Assembly (NCBI GenBank): GCA_003697105.1
Contig: RFFQ01000003.1
Location: 1-64,000 of the forward strand
Origin: Gemmatimonadota bacterium
Lineage (GTDB): Bacteria > 4572-55 > J002
Direction: 5' to 3'
DNA length: 64,000 nt
Shown here: positions 35,018 to 43,844 of the stretch, one piece after another
How the letters are laid out: each line of letters begins with the position of its first letter
Position numbering within the stretch: position 1 is the first letter of the stretch
Notes under the pieces: generated by a model
What the model was told of the DNA's origin: nothing
What the model saw: the letters and a program-made list of their open reading frames with translations, nothing else
The model's database searches: none
Translations under genes and position numbers: made by a program

Positions 35018-36808
35018 TCAAAAAAACCAGAAATACGTGAAAAGAGTAACACCAATGCCGGTCATGACATTCATGGGAACACCAATTTTGAGAAAGTCAC
35101 GGAAGCAATAACCCCCCGGACCATAAACCATTAAATTCGTCTGGTAGCCAATCGGTGTAGCAAAACTAGCCGATGCCGCGATGGTCATCGGGATAACCAA
35201 CAATTTGGGATCAAAACTCAGGGTTTGTGCCGCTTCTAGGGCAATCGGGAACATGATCGCGGCGGCGGCGTTGTTGGTAATCATCTCTGTGTAAATACTG
35301 GTCAGAAAAAAAATCCCAGCAATAACTCCCACCGGACCAAAAAATGAGACGAGGTCAATCATGTGGGTTGAAATCCATGTTGCTAAACCGGAATTTTCCA
35401 ATGCCCGCCCGACACCAAAGGCAGACGCTATCGCCAACAACACCCCCCAATCCACCGATTTTTGAGCGGTCTCCACACTGATGATGCGCAACGCCACCAT
35501 CAATACTGCCGTACACGCCGCGGCTAACACCATGGGCATGATGCCGGTGGTTGCCACTAAAATCATCAATATCAGCAGTCCAAGCGCCAGATTTCCTTTC
35601 CATCTGGGCTTAGAGAAGACCTCCAAACTGGGTGAAACCAATAAAAAATCCGGCGAGTGGTACCAGCGGGCATCAAACCCCTTTTTGGACAAAATAAAGA
35701 GTGTATCACCCGGGCGAAAAACAATATCCCCCACTTTTTTGTTAATCCGGTGTCCGCTACGATGAATCGCCAGAATCACGGCATCAAACCGGCTGCGAAA
35801 GTTGCTTTCCCGCACAGATTGCCCCACCAGCGAGGAGCGTTCCGAAATGACCGCCTCATACGTATTCAGTTGGTCGGAGTCAAAATCGGCAAGGTTGAAC
35901 TCACTATCCCGCACCGCATACAAACCGTGCATTTTTTGCAGTTCGTAAATCGTCTCCGGCAATCCCGTAAAAAAGAGCCGGTCTTTCTCCAAAATAATCT
36001 CATCCGGTGCAACGGGCGCGATAATTTCGCCATCCCGAATAATCTGAAATAAAAATAAGCCCTGCAAATGGCGGAGTTTGGCATCATCAACGGTCTGGTT
36101 GAGTCCCGGGTAATCTGCCGAGACACTCATTTCTACCACAAATTCACGGGTGTGGTCACCCAAATCAACAATGGGGTCTTTCTTTGACGGCAATACAAAA
36201 TAGCTCACCAATGATAACCCGAACAACAAGATCACGGTCAGCGGCAAGCTGATTTTGGTGAGTTCAAAGAATGAAAACCCATCCAGCCCATGATCCAGCA
36301 ACATCCCATGCACCACTAGATTGGTGCTAGTGCCGATCAACGTACAAGTCCCCCCTAAAATTGCCGCGTACGAAAGCGGAATCAGGAACTTCGATGCCGG
36401 TTGGTCCATCCGTTTTGCCCAGTTTTTGACCACCGGAATCAACGTTGCCACAATGGGGGTGTTGTTCAGGAACGCCGACAGGGTTGCCACCGGTATCATC
36501 AACCGCAGATACCGTAAAACCGTGGGGGTCTGGCGGTCTCCGAGTAAACCGTAAATGAGTTTATCAAATGAACTGGAGCTTTGCAACGCCGTGCTGACCA
36601 CAAACAAAAACCCAACCGCCAACATGCCTTTGTTGGCGAATCCGGCAAATGCCTCATCCACACTAACGACACCCCCAATCGTCAATAAGAGCAGTGCCCC
36701 CAAGATCGTAATATCCGGTTTGAACAGCTCGGTTGCCAGCACAATAGTCATCAACAGCAGGATGAAGGCAGTGTACCAGAGTTCAAAATCCATGTTTTCA
36801 AGGAACAT
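35018..36808 (-). CDS. SLC13-family permease with paired RCK_C (TrkA-C) domains
   Basis: 596 residues. It has about eleven hydrophobic helices in two halves, NNTPIVATLIPVVKNWA (first hairpin) and EMITNNAAAAIMFPIALE (second), typical of the CitT/SLC13 family of Na+-coupled dicarboxylate or sulfate carriers. Two RCK_C domains occupy about residues 205-375 between the halves. It sits between the giant PFOR-like gene and rnfC with almost no gap. Import of a C4/C5 dicarboxylate to feed the 2-oxoacid oxidoreductases is an attractive inference, not shown. Confidence 0.85.
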   Translation of the reverse strand: MFLENMDFELWYTAFILLLMTIVLATELFKPDITILGALLLLTIGGVVSVDEAFAGFANKGMLAVGFLFVVSTALQSSSSFDKLIYGLLGDRQTPTVLRYLRLMIPVATLSAFLNNTPIVATLIPVVKNWAKRMDQPASKFLIPLSYAAILGGTCTLIGTSTNLVVHGMLLDHGLDGFSFFELTKISLPLTVILLFGLSLVSYFVLPSKKDPIVDLGDHTREFVVEMSVSADYPGLNQTVDDAKLRHLQGLFLFQIIRDGEIIAPVAPDEIILEKDRLFFTGLPETIYELQKMHGLYAVRDSEFNLADFDSDQLNTYEAVISERSSLVGQSVRESNFRSRFDAVILAIHRSGHRINKKVGDIVFRPGDTLFILSKKGFDARWYHSPDFLLVSPSLEVFSKPRWKGNLALGLLILMILVATTGIMPMVLAAACTAVLMVALRIISVETAQKSVDWGVLLAIASAFGVGRALENSGLATWISTHMIDLVSFFGPVGVIAGIFFLTSIYTEMITNNAAAAIMFPIALEAAQTLSFDPKLLVIPMTIAASASFATPIGYQTNLMVYGPGGYCFRDFLKIGVPMNVMTGIGVTLFTYFWFF

Positions 36809-36813
36809 CTAAT

Positions 36814-39800
36814 TTAAGTGTGATCACCATTACCCGCTAACGTTAGCAGGTACTCCCGGAAACTGGCACGGAAATTCGGGTCGTTGCCCACATACGCCAT
36901 CAATTTTCGGCGTAGCCGATCCAGATAAATTTGCCCGTGTTGTTGGTCAAGAGTGGCGAGCTGGGCTTCATAATCCGCAATTAAAGCGGCTTTTTCCTGC
37001 TCAAACTGATCGATCATTTCGCGTTTCGCCTGTTCGATGATCTGCTCATTTGCCGGGGAATAAATTCCGGCTAATTCCTGCAATAGTCGCCAAAAGCGGT
37101 GTCTATCTTCAATTTCTGCAATAAGTTGTGGCGAAAGCAACGCCCGTAATTTCTCACCATTCTGAGTGGTAAACATCACGTAAGCGGCATAATACGCCCG
37201 ATCCGCCACCGGAAGTTGTAGATAATCTGCTAGGGGTAATTGATTTTGATCCCATTGCTGTTTTGGCAAAAGATTGATTTGCGACCGGAACCGGGCTTCT
37301 GTTAGGGCAAAATCGGCGAATGTTAAGCCATTAAACAGATCAGACTCCACTGCTGGATTGCCCGCCAGATTCAATACCGGTTGTCCCGGCGGGTACGTAA
37401 ACACCGGAAACGTCCGGCTTTCCACCGCCAAGCGCCCTTGAGCAAACACCTGATCCGGAGCAATCCCATGGCTCGCCGGTTCGGGAGTGTAAATATTCAA
37501 AACCGCGGGACCGTCCCACAGCACCGCATCCCTCACCCCTTTGAGCAAATGACCGGGAGTCCCGACACTACTTTGCACCACATAGACTCCGCGGTGCATT
37601 AGCGCCAGCAAGCCAAATTCCCGCCGGTACCGCCGTGCCGCGAAACTCGCGCCGTTAGACTGCCCGCCAGTTGCCGTGAAGCCCTGTGTATCCAGCAGCA
37701 CTATCTTGACCGGCAGGTGGCTTGCCATCAGGCGGGAAACCGCTTCAAATCCGGCTTCACCGAGTGCGCCATCACCCCCGACTACCAGTAGCGGCGGGCA
37801 CAATTCCCGCTCTGCCGGACTAAAATCTTTGATGCTAAACTGCGCAAAAAAGGCATCGTGTTCTGCGGCACGATAAGCATCATCAAGTTCTAACTCCGCC
37901 TGCCGGATAACCTTAAACGTCTCCGCCATTTTGCGTTGAATGCCTGCTAGCAAGCCTTCCGCCACAGCGGCGGCATCACCGTACCCTTGATTCGCCCATG
38001 GAAACGGAAACGGATTGTAGGGATACGTGCCCCCCCAAAAGAGTACACTACCCGTAGCTAACGCCATTGCCAACCGCGCCCGGCCGTCACCGTTAAAACC
38101 GGTTTGATACCGTTGCTGAAGGTCGATCAACTGTTGCCGCAAGTTTGTTAATCGTTCCAGTTGGCGTTTATCCAATTGGGGGAGCGGCGCATCGGTCGCC
38201 AACGCCACTAGCGTTTGGGGGTCAATGTGTTTTTGTTCCAATGCGGCGAGTTTTTTCCCAAACAGGTCAAAGTCATTGATATGGAGGGAATGGGTCATCT
38301 TCCCCTGTAATTTCAACTCGATCTGGTTCACCAGATCGGATAATCTTGCGCGGAACTGTTCGATTCTGGGCTGCATAACGGCTTCAATGGCAGCCGCCAC
38401 CAGATGAATGGCAATTTTAGACCCACTACCGGGGAAGGCACCATCCCCACCGATCAGCGAATGGTACACTTTCGGGTTTAACAAGCGGTAACCTTCGGTT
38501 TGGAGGTCGTCTTTATCGATCAGCGCTTCAATCTGATCCGTTGAGGGGGCGGGTAACTGCCGTAAAAAGTCACCCTGCCGTTGTGCCGATTCTAACCGTT
38601 CCGCAGTCTGGGCGACCATCTCAATTGCATTTTCGGGGCAAACCGCCGCACACAAGCCACACATTTTACAGGCTTGCGGGTCCACCGCTATCGTGAGAAG
38701 ACCTTGCCGAAACGAGGTAAACGGGAAACCGGCAACCTCACCCCGCAATTGATTGAAATCATGCTGAATCGCTGCTTGTTGGTCCCCTTTCAAGTTCATC
38801 AGGGACATCAGCTTGTCGAACGCTTGCTGTAACAGGACATCGACCGTTGCCAACTCGCTGGAATTCGCTTTATCAAGGATTTTCTGAGCTTGCTTTGCCA
38901 GATGATCTGCCATGCGTTGAAGTTGAATCATCGACTCGCCACGTGCCTGACATGCTTTGATCCCCGTTTGAATGATGGAACCAATATGTTGCGCCGTTAC
39001 GGGTAGCGCCATATCGGGGCAGGTGGTCCAGCAGAGGTTACAGCCGGTACACCGGCAATGATCAATCTGCGGGAGTTGGGTGCAATACGCACTCATATCA
39101 CGAAACGCCGCACTGCGTGCCGGAATGACGCCTGCCGCTACAAACGGGTCGGGCAGCGCCTGATCCGGTTGCGCCGTTTCATAAAAATAACCCACCGAAT
39201 CCCAAAAACGGGCTAAATCTGGCAGTTTGCCATCGGGTTGGCTGACCTGCTTCACCGTCCAAGGGGGTGCCGGTTCAAATATGCCCACCCCTTCATGATC
39301 GGGCATCGCTTGCCAGTCCAAAGGCTGTACCATTTCTGCACCGTGGATCATCATCTTGAAATTGAGGTCAATCACCTTTTTGGATTTCCCAAACTGTGCT
39401 TCTAATTGGCGGCGATAATGCCCGCGTAGCGGCTCTAAATCATCAGCGGAGAAATCCTCACAGACCTTAAAAAACGCCCCGATCAAGGCTTGATTTGCTA
39501 ACCGGTCATCATACCGCCCATCTGCCGCCATCGATTGTAAAATGTGCTGGGCATTGATCAGGTAAATACGGGCGTTTAACGCCTTGACCTGCCGCTTGAC
39601 TTTATCCGGCAGGCGTAACCAAAGTTGGTCGGGAGTCTGTTCAGATTGTACCAGTAGGATACCGTTTTCCTTGAGATGGGCAAAATTAGCGGCATTATGA
39701 AAAAGCGTGGTGTGGGAAAAGAGAATCGCATCCACTTTATCGGACACATGTTTGGGGGTAGTATCCTCATCGGAATGTAAAATCGTGTAAATTGTGGGTT

Positions 39801-41370
39801 GCATGGACTGGTTGGGACCGTATTCTGGGTAGGTTCGGATGTGCCAATTTTTGGCATCCGCCAAGGTTCGTGCCAAGACGGTGCCGGCAAGCGTTCCTCC
39901 GGCACCGGCAATGGAATAAAGTTGGAATGCCCGGAAGGTTTTGGGTTCTTTTTTCAGATGGAGGTCACCGGTCAGGCTGAATCGATCCAAGCCCGGATAA
40001 TCCCGGTGCATCACCTGCTGTAACGTTTCCAGCATCGGGAATCGCACACCATCTTGCCGGAAGGTAAGCCCGAGGTAAAATTTGCGTTTTTGCGCCCCTT
40101 TGGGAGTCATGTTGCGGAAGGTGGCGACAAGATCACCAAACTGCGGATTTCGTCCGCCAATACCATATATACCGGTGTAAAACTGGGGTCGATCTTTGAG
40201 GTGGCGGTACACCGCATGGTCTGGGTACACCGGATGTTGCGGTCGGAGACCATTTTCAAGTGCTTTGTCCACCGCGGCGCGAACTTCCCGGAGCAGGGGC
40301 AGGTCTTCTGCCAACGGCTGGTCAACCCGTTCCAATACGGTGACGGCGGTTTTCCCTTTCAAGAAGTGGGTCAGCAAGTCCCCCGGAAACGGGCGAAACA
40401 CACTCAGATTGATCACCCCCGCTTTGATATGTTCGTGCTGGCGCAGGTAATCCGCCGCCGCTTCGGCATCTTCGACCACAGAGCCTTGAGCAATGATCAC
40501 GTAATCCGCATCCTCAATTTTGTAGCCAGAGGCGCGTTGGTAGTAGCGGGCAGTTAGTTCGGCAAACTCTGCCATCGCCTGATCCATAAATTGGGCAACA
40601 TGATCGAAGAAAAACGGTCGTTGGGCGGCAATTGCACGGAAAAAACTATCTTGATCGTGTACCGTGCCGATTCCCAACGGGCGATCCAGATCGAACCATT
40701 CCGGGATACGGCGGCGTTTATCGCCAAAGATCATCTTTTGGGCTGGGGTGGGTGTTGGAATCAGGTCATGAGCCGTTCCGAGAAATTCGCGCACCAAATC
40801 TGCCGGGGGGAGCTGGATCGTTTGGACGGAATGGCTGGTATAGTAGCTATCCTGAGCCACAATACCGGGGTTAAGCGCCAGTTCCGCCACGCGATGAGCA
40901 ATCAAGGCAAAATCAACGGCTTCTTGTACATTTTTCGCAAACATCTGGAAGGCGCCGGTATCTGCCACCGCATGATAATCATCGTGCCCGCCATGTAAGG
41001 TATTGGCGTGCTTGGCAATCGCCCGGCAAGTCAGGTTGATCACATAACTGAGCCGCTTCCCTACCGCCGCAAAAAGCGACTCGTGCATTTCGGCGAGCGT
41101 ACTACCGCTGGTAAAGGTGGTGGATCGTAACCCGACCAGCGAAAAACCCGCCAGCGTACCGGCAACGGAACGCCCACTACCCGCCTCCCGAAAAATAAGT
41201 GCCCCTTCCTGTAAGGGAGCGGCTAATTGGGCGGTGTTCGGCACCGGGAACATCCCGGCGGCATCGCTCGCTAATTTTTCGACCCGAAGGACGGCAGTAT
41301 GTCCATCCAGCGCGATTTTTTGCCCGTTAAAACGGGGTTCTTTTTTGGTTTTGGATTTATTAAATAGCAT
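36814..41370 (-). CDS. Giant PFOR-like protein with lost catalytic motifs but two 4Fe-4S clusters
   Basis: About 1518 residues from ATG 41370 (a TTG at 41385 is the alternative). The domain order follows pyruvate:ferredoxin oxidoreductase (NifJ): domain I (20-240), II (240-410), gamma (430-640), Fd-like region with CTGCNLCWTTCP and CKMCGLCAAVCP, and a C-terminal TPP-like domain. Several functional positions are changed: YPITPSSP reads MFPVPNTAQ, the EGGAAG Glu motif reads AGSGRSVAG, NTGGQ reads TATGGQ, and the cysteines of the proximal cluster (CxGCGET, ATGC) are absent although GDG remains. It may relay electrons without decarboxylating. The C-terminal coiled coil is extra. Confidence 0.8.
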   Translation of the reverse strand: MLFNKSKTKKEPRFNGQKIALDGHTAVLRVEKLASDAAGMFPVPNTAQLAAPLQEGALIFREAGSGRSVAGTLAGFSLVGLRSTTFTSGSTLAEMHESLFAAVGKRLSYVINLTCRAIAKHANTLHGGHDDYHAVADTGAFQMFAKNVQEAVDFALIAHRVAELALNPGIVAQDSYYTSHSVQTIQLPPADLVREFLGTAHDLIPTPTPAQKMIFGDKRRRIPEWFDLDRPLGIGTVHDQDSFFRAIAAQRPFFFDHVAQFMDQAMAEFAELTARYYQRASGYKIEDADYVIIAQGSVVEDAEAAADYLRQHEHIKAGVINLSVFRPFPGDLLTHFLKGKTAVTVLERVDQPLAEDLPLLREVRAAVDKALENGLRPQHPVYPDHAVYRHLKDRPQFYTGIYGIGGRNPQFGDLVATFRNMTPKGAQKRKFYLGLTFRQDGVRFPMLETLQQVMHRDYPGLDRFSLTGDLHLKKEPKTFRAFQLYSIAGAGGTLAGTVLARTLADAKNWHIRTYPEYGPNQSMQPTIYTILHSDEDTTPKHVSDKVDAILFSHTTLFHNAANFAHLKENGILLVQSEQTPDQLWLRLPDKVKRQVKALNARIYLINAQHILQSMAADGRYDDRLANQALIGAFFKVCEDFSADDLEPLRGHYRRQLEAQFGKSKKVIDLNFKMMIHGAEMVQPLDWQAMPDHEGVGIFEPAPPWTVKQVSQPDGKLPDLARFWDSVGYFYETAQPDQALPDPFVAAGVIPARSAAFRDMSAYCTQLPQIDHCRCTGCNLCWTTCPDMALPVTAQHIGSIIQTGIKACQARGESMIQLQRMADHLAKQAQKILDKANSSELATVDVLLQQAFDKLMSLMNLKGDQQAAIQHDFNQLRGEVAGFPFTSFRQGLLTIAVDPQACKMCGLCAAVCPENAIEMVAQTAERLESAQRQGDFLRQLPAPSTDQIEALIDKDDLQTEGYRLLNPKVYHSLIGGDGAFPGSGSKIAIHLVAAAIEAVMQPRIEQFRARLSDLVNQIELKLQGKMTHSLHINDFDLFGKKLAALEQKHIDPQTLVALATDAPLPQLDKRQLERLTNLRQQLIDLQQRYQTGFNGDGRARLAMALATGSVLFWGGTYPYNPFPFPWANQGYGDAAAVAEGLLAGIQRKMAETFKVIRQAELELDDAYRAAEHDAFFAQFSIKDFSPAERELCPPLLVVGGDGALGEAGFEAVSRLMASHLPVKIVLLDTQGFTATGGQSNGASFAARRYRREFGLLALMHRGVYVVQSSVGTPGHLLKGVRDAVLWDGPAVLNIYTPEPASHGIAPDQVFAQGRLAVESRTFPVFTYPPGQPVLNLAGNPAVESDLFNGLTFADFALTEARFRSQINLLPKQQWDQNQLPLADYLQLPVADRAYYAAYVMFTTQNGEKLRALLSPQLIAEIEDRHRFWRLLQELAGIYSPANEQIIEQAKREMIDQFEQEKAALIADYEAQLATLDQQHGQIYLDRLRRKLMAYVGNDPNFRASFREYLLTLAGNGDHT

Positions 41371-41505
41371 CGATCCGGTATCCAATATATCTCTAAATAT
41401 ACGAATGAGTTCAAGAATTGGGGCGGTTAAGCCACCTCATGGTATGATCATCAAAAAACCTTATGTTTTTAGACTGCTATGGCAACACACCTTCTTATAA
41501 GAGTA

Positions 41506-41938
41506 CTCTCGGATGTGTAACTATTTGAGGTTATGGGTCTTAAAATTCAGGTTTCAGCAGTTGCAATACACAAAAATTTAAATCACCACATCTCTCGGAT
41601 GTTTCTTCCGAGAGTTCTCCGCACAGGAGAGCCGGCTGGCCTTCCCCCCGATGTCAGGGGGATTAAGGGGGGGTCAAACATCCTCCCCTCTTGCGGTTCC
41701 AACGCGCCTCCGCGCAGGAGAGCCAACACGGTCATGGTAGAGACGTTGCAGTGCAACGTCTCTACCAGTTCCACACCGTCGAACAGGTGAATGCCCTCTA
41801 ACGATCACGATCAGGTCGAACGCTCCTGCTTTGACCCTCATTTTTTAAAACCGACACGGTCAAAGACGAATTGTCGCTGTCGCGAGAAACAGAATGAAGC
41901 ACTACTCTGGCAATACTCTCGGAAGAAACATCCGAGAG
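41506..41938. repeat. Mosaic of short palindromic repeats
   Basis: CTCTCGGATGTTTCTTCCGAGAG (23 bp, 41592-41614) recurs as its exact reverse complement at 41916-41938. Each copy is itself a hairpin. A partial copy (CTCTCGGATGT) lies at 41506-41516. A 17-bp near-identical direct repeat CTCCGCRCAGGAGAGCC occurs at 41617-41633 and 41708-41724. No gene is credible between 41371 and 42010; small open frames there read through the palindromes. Confidence 0.8.
41736..41766. repeat. 31-bp REP-like palindrome
   Basis: GGTAGAGACGTTGCA (41736-41750) and its reverse complement (41752-41766) are separated by one base. Palindromes of this sequence type recur in many environmental bacterial genomes as dispersed repeats. 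It is nested inside the repeat mosaic. Confidence 0.8.
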
Positions 41939-41944
41939 TTCTCC

Positions 41945-42016
41945 TTATAACGACAAAGCTCACCTGCCGCTTTGGTGCGCAGCGGAAAAGCGGTCAGGTG
42001 CAGCGCCTTGTTAGCC
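41945..42016 (-). other. attC-like recombination site
   Basis: On the minus strand the 72 bases begin with GGCTAAC (R'' like) and end with GTTATAA (R' like). Inside, CACCTG-A-CCGCTTT pairs with AAAGCGG-CAGGTG, leaving one extrahelical A. That imperfect palindrome, with one bulged base in one arm, is the recognition signature of integron attC sites. The methyltransferase stop codon lies inside the R'' box, the usual tight spacing between cassette gene and attC. Both core boxes deviate slightly from RYYYAAC and GTTRRRY. Confidence 0.75.
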
Positions 42017-42928
42017 ATTATATGTTGATCCCTTTCCAAACAGCGTTAATTGTGTCGCTATCGGCGATTTCTTCTCCTCGTATGTAGGCACAAAATTCGT
42101 GACAAGCGCCTCAAGCATCGGATTTCTGTTTTTTTCCCTTGCTCCAACATGGTAAAAGTGATCTTTGGTGAGAACATTGTACCCACTCCAAAACATTGCA
42201 ATAAACTGGTTTGCTCTAAACTCATTTCCATGCCACGTGGAGAGAATAAACCGAGCTTCTGTCTCCCCAAGAAGCTTTGCTAGTTGCCGTTCATGTTCCT
42301 CGTCCCACCCGTTAAAATAATCCGTATGACGAGCGATATATGGAGGGTCGCAATACAGCAGATCGCTAGGCAATGCTTCAGCAATTGTCTCGGAGTAATC
42401 CTGGCAACGGAACTCGTAATCACCTAAGACACAAGCGTCTGCAACCATTTGAACTTGATTGACTATCTTTGTGATATAGGCCTGCGCGAAACGATTTGGC
42501 TTTCGACAGAATGGAACATTGAATTCGCCCTTGCGATTGAAACGAATCATTCCGTTAAAACATGCCCTGTTCAAAAAAAGGAAATCGAGAGGATTACCGT
42601 AACGGTTGAATCTTTGTCGAACTGAGTAATAATGCTCTCCTTCAGAGCGTAGTAATTCTGCGCCTTCTCTCTCGAGAAATTCCCTCGTGATTGCAGCAGT
42701 TATCTCACCCTTGGCGACTGCTTGGTAAAAATTGATGACGTGTGGGTTTGAGTCTGCTAGCAATGCCTTTCGGGGTCTCACATTGAAGGCCACGACGCCT
42801 GACCCCATAAACGGCTCAATCCAGCGACCGTCAAAATCGGAAGGGATAATAGCTTTTATCCAAGGAACTAATTTCGTCTTGATCCCTTGACACTTTATTG
42901 GTGGCACCAGTATTCGCTGACTGCTCAT
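42011..42928 (-). CDS. D12-class N6-adenine DNA methyltransferase (EcoRV-type modification)
   Basis: 305 residues of the Dam/D12 methyltransferase family. The AdoMet motif is [10 protein letters not shown] (residues 40-49), the catalytic motif is YCDPPY (near 195), and [15 protein letters not shown] marks the N-terminus. It methylates adenine in duplex DNA. With the adjacent EcoRV-like endonuclease the expected target is GATATC, inferred from the partner. Its ATG overlaps the endonuclease stop (ATGA), so the two are coupled. Its own stop lies in the attC-like site. Confidence 0.92.
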   Translation of the reverse strand: MSSQRILVPPIKCQGIKTKLVPWIKAIIPSDFDGRWIEPFMGSGVVAFNVRPRKALLADSNPHVINFYQAVAKGEITAAITREFLEREGAELLRSEGEHYYSVRQRFNRYGNPLDFLFLNRACFNGMIRFNRKGEFNVPFCRKPNRFAQAYITKIVNQVQMVADACVLGDYEFRCQDYSETIAEALPSDLLYCDPPYIARHTDYFNGWDEEHERQLAKLLGETEARFILSTWHGNEFRANQFIAMFWSGYNVLTKDHFYHVGAREKNRNPMLEALVTNFVPTYEEKKSPIATQLTLFGKGSTYNG

Positions 42929-43779
42929 GGTTGGTTATTCCTTGGGACAATAAGCGACGGATCTCCTCCGCGATATTTCACAAAATCAACAAGTGATGTA
43001 ATCTTCCGGCTTTTCCCATCCGGGCCTCTGGTGAGGATCTTTCCATAATTCATCCAGTAATCGTCAAACCACTCCTCGCCCAGCTTTGAGAACATACCAT
43101 TACCAGACAGGATATCGTCGATGCGCTGGATGCTTCCGATATTGGCTGTATTTCCGGACCCACCTTTGTCGCCAGCGATTCGCCATTTCTCGGCAACGAA
43201 AAACTGGATATTTGATATGACGGAGGTGATGGAGTGCAATTGCTCAATAGGATACGAACGTGTCTCGTCAATAGAAGCCCCGTCAGAGCGATCATAGATA
43301 ATACCTAAGCAGAAATGTCCAGAATAGCTTCCGTAAGGAAACTGTATGTTCTTGGTGCTTGTTCGGTCCTGGAAATATTTGCCATGCGATCCAAGAGTGA
43401 ATCCGTTGCAAAGCCAAGGCTTATCCGGAAGGCGATAGGTCGTCTTAAAGTCAACAGCAAACCGCACTGAATCATCTTGTTTGGAGACAAATGATATGTC
43501 CGGGTAGTAATTCTGATGCTCAGCGAGAACGAGGGCGAATCCATGATCTCCAGCAAAGGCAAGGATTCGAGGGAAGAGGTGGATTTCAAGGATCTTGGAG
43601 ACAATCTTGGTGTCAGACGAAATCGTATAAACGTTCCGAAATGTGTCGATGAATCCCTTGACTGTCCACTGACCGTCGTCCGTGCTTACGTGTCCCGTAA
43701 GGGTGCCTGCAAGCTCTTTTAGCGCTTTTTCGAATTCTGCTCTCGTCATTGCTTGTGATCTCTTTCTTATGGCTAACAT
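42925..43779 (-). CDS. EcoRV-like type II restriction endonuclease
   Basis: 284 residues from ATG 43779 (AAGGAT upstream; the longer TTG frame is unlikely). It aligns with EcoRV over most of its length: [18 protein letters not shown] matches SDTKVLSTIFELFSRPII, the catalytic PD...DxK is Pro93-Asp94...Asp110-Phe-Lys112 ([15 protein letters not shown]), and the DNA-contacting R-loop [11 protein letters not shown] matches EcoRV GSGNTTNIGSI. EcoRV cuts GATATC to blunt ends; conservation of the loop suggests the same site. The N-terminal 35 residues are longer than in EcoRV (245 residues). Confidence 0.93.
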   Translation of the reverse strand: MLAIRKRSQAMTRAEFEKALKELAGTLTGHVSTDDGQWTVKGFIDTFRNVYTISSDTKIVSKILEIHLFPRILAFAGDHGFALVLAEHQNYYPDISFVSKQDDSVRFAVDFKTTYRLPDKPWLCNGFTLGSHGKYFQDRTSTKNIQFPYGSYSGHFCLGIIYDRSDGASIDETRSYPIEQLHSITSVISNIQFFVAEKWRIAGDKGGSGNTANIGSIQRIDDILSGNGMFSKLGEEWFDDYWMNYGKILTRGPDGKSRKITSLVDFVKYRGGDPSLIVPRNNQP

Positions 43780-43837
43780 GATGAATATCCTTAGAAAACC
43801 ACGCAAAAACAATGGCGCACCTTATGTATGGACTCAA

Positions 43838-43844
43838 ATTTAAC
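43838..43844 (-). other. Cassette insertion core site (GTTAAAT)
   Basis: This heptamer fits GTTRRRY and overlaps the TAA stop of the ATP-grasp gene. If it is the 5' cassette boundary, removing the cassette would join ATTTATTG to TTATAAGGAG and the ATP-grasp frame would read on for about 15 more codons, implying that insertion trimmed its C-terminus. Confidence 0.4.

Larger units (their letters stand above)
41945..43844 (-). mobile_element. Putative integron gene cassette carrying an EcoRV-like RM system
   Basis: The unit runs on the minus strand from GTTAAAT (43844-43838), which fits the core site GTTRRRY, through the endonuclease and methyltransferase genes to the attC-like site. Gene orientation relative to attC is that of a cassette. 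No integrase gene or second attC is visible in the window, so it looks like a lone cassette at a secondary site inside the energy-metabolism cluster. Confidence 0.65.

Noticed and set aside
41583-41774. Small open frame on the minus strand in the repeat mosaic
   Set aside because: It is made of the palindromic repeats themselves and has no ribosome site.
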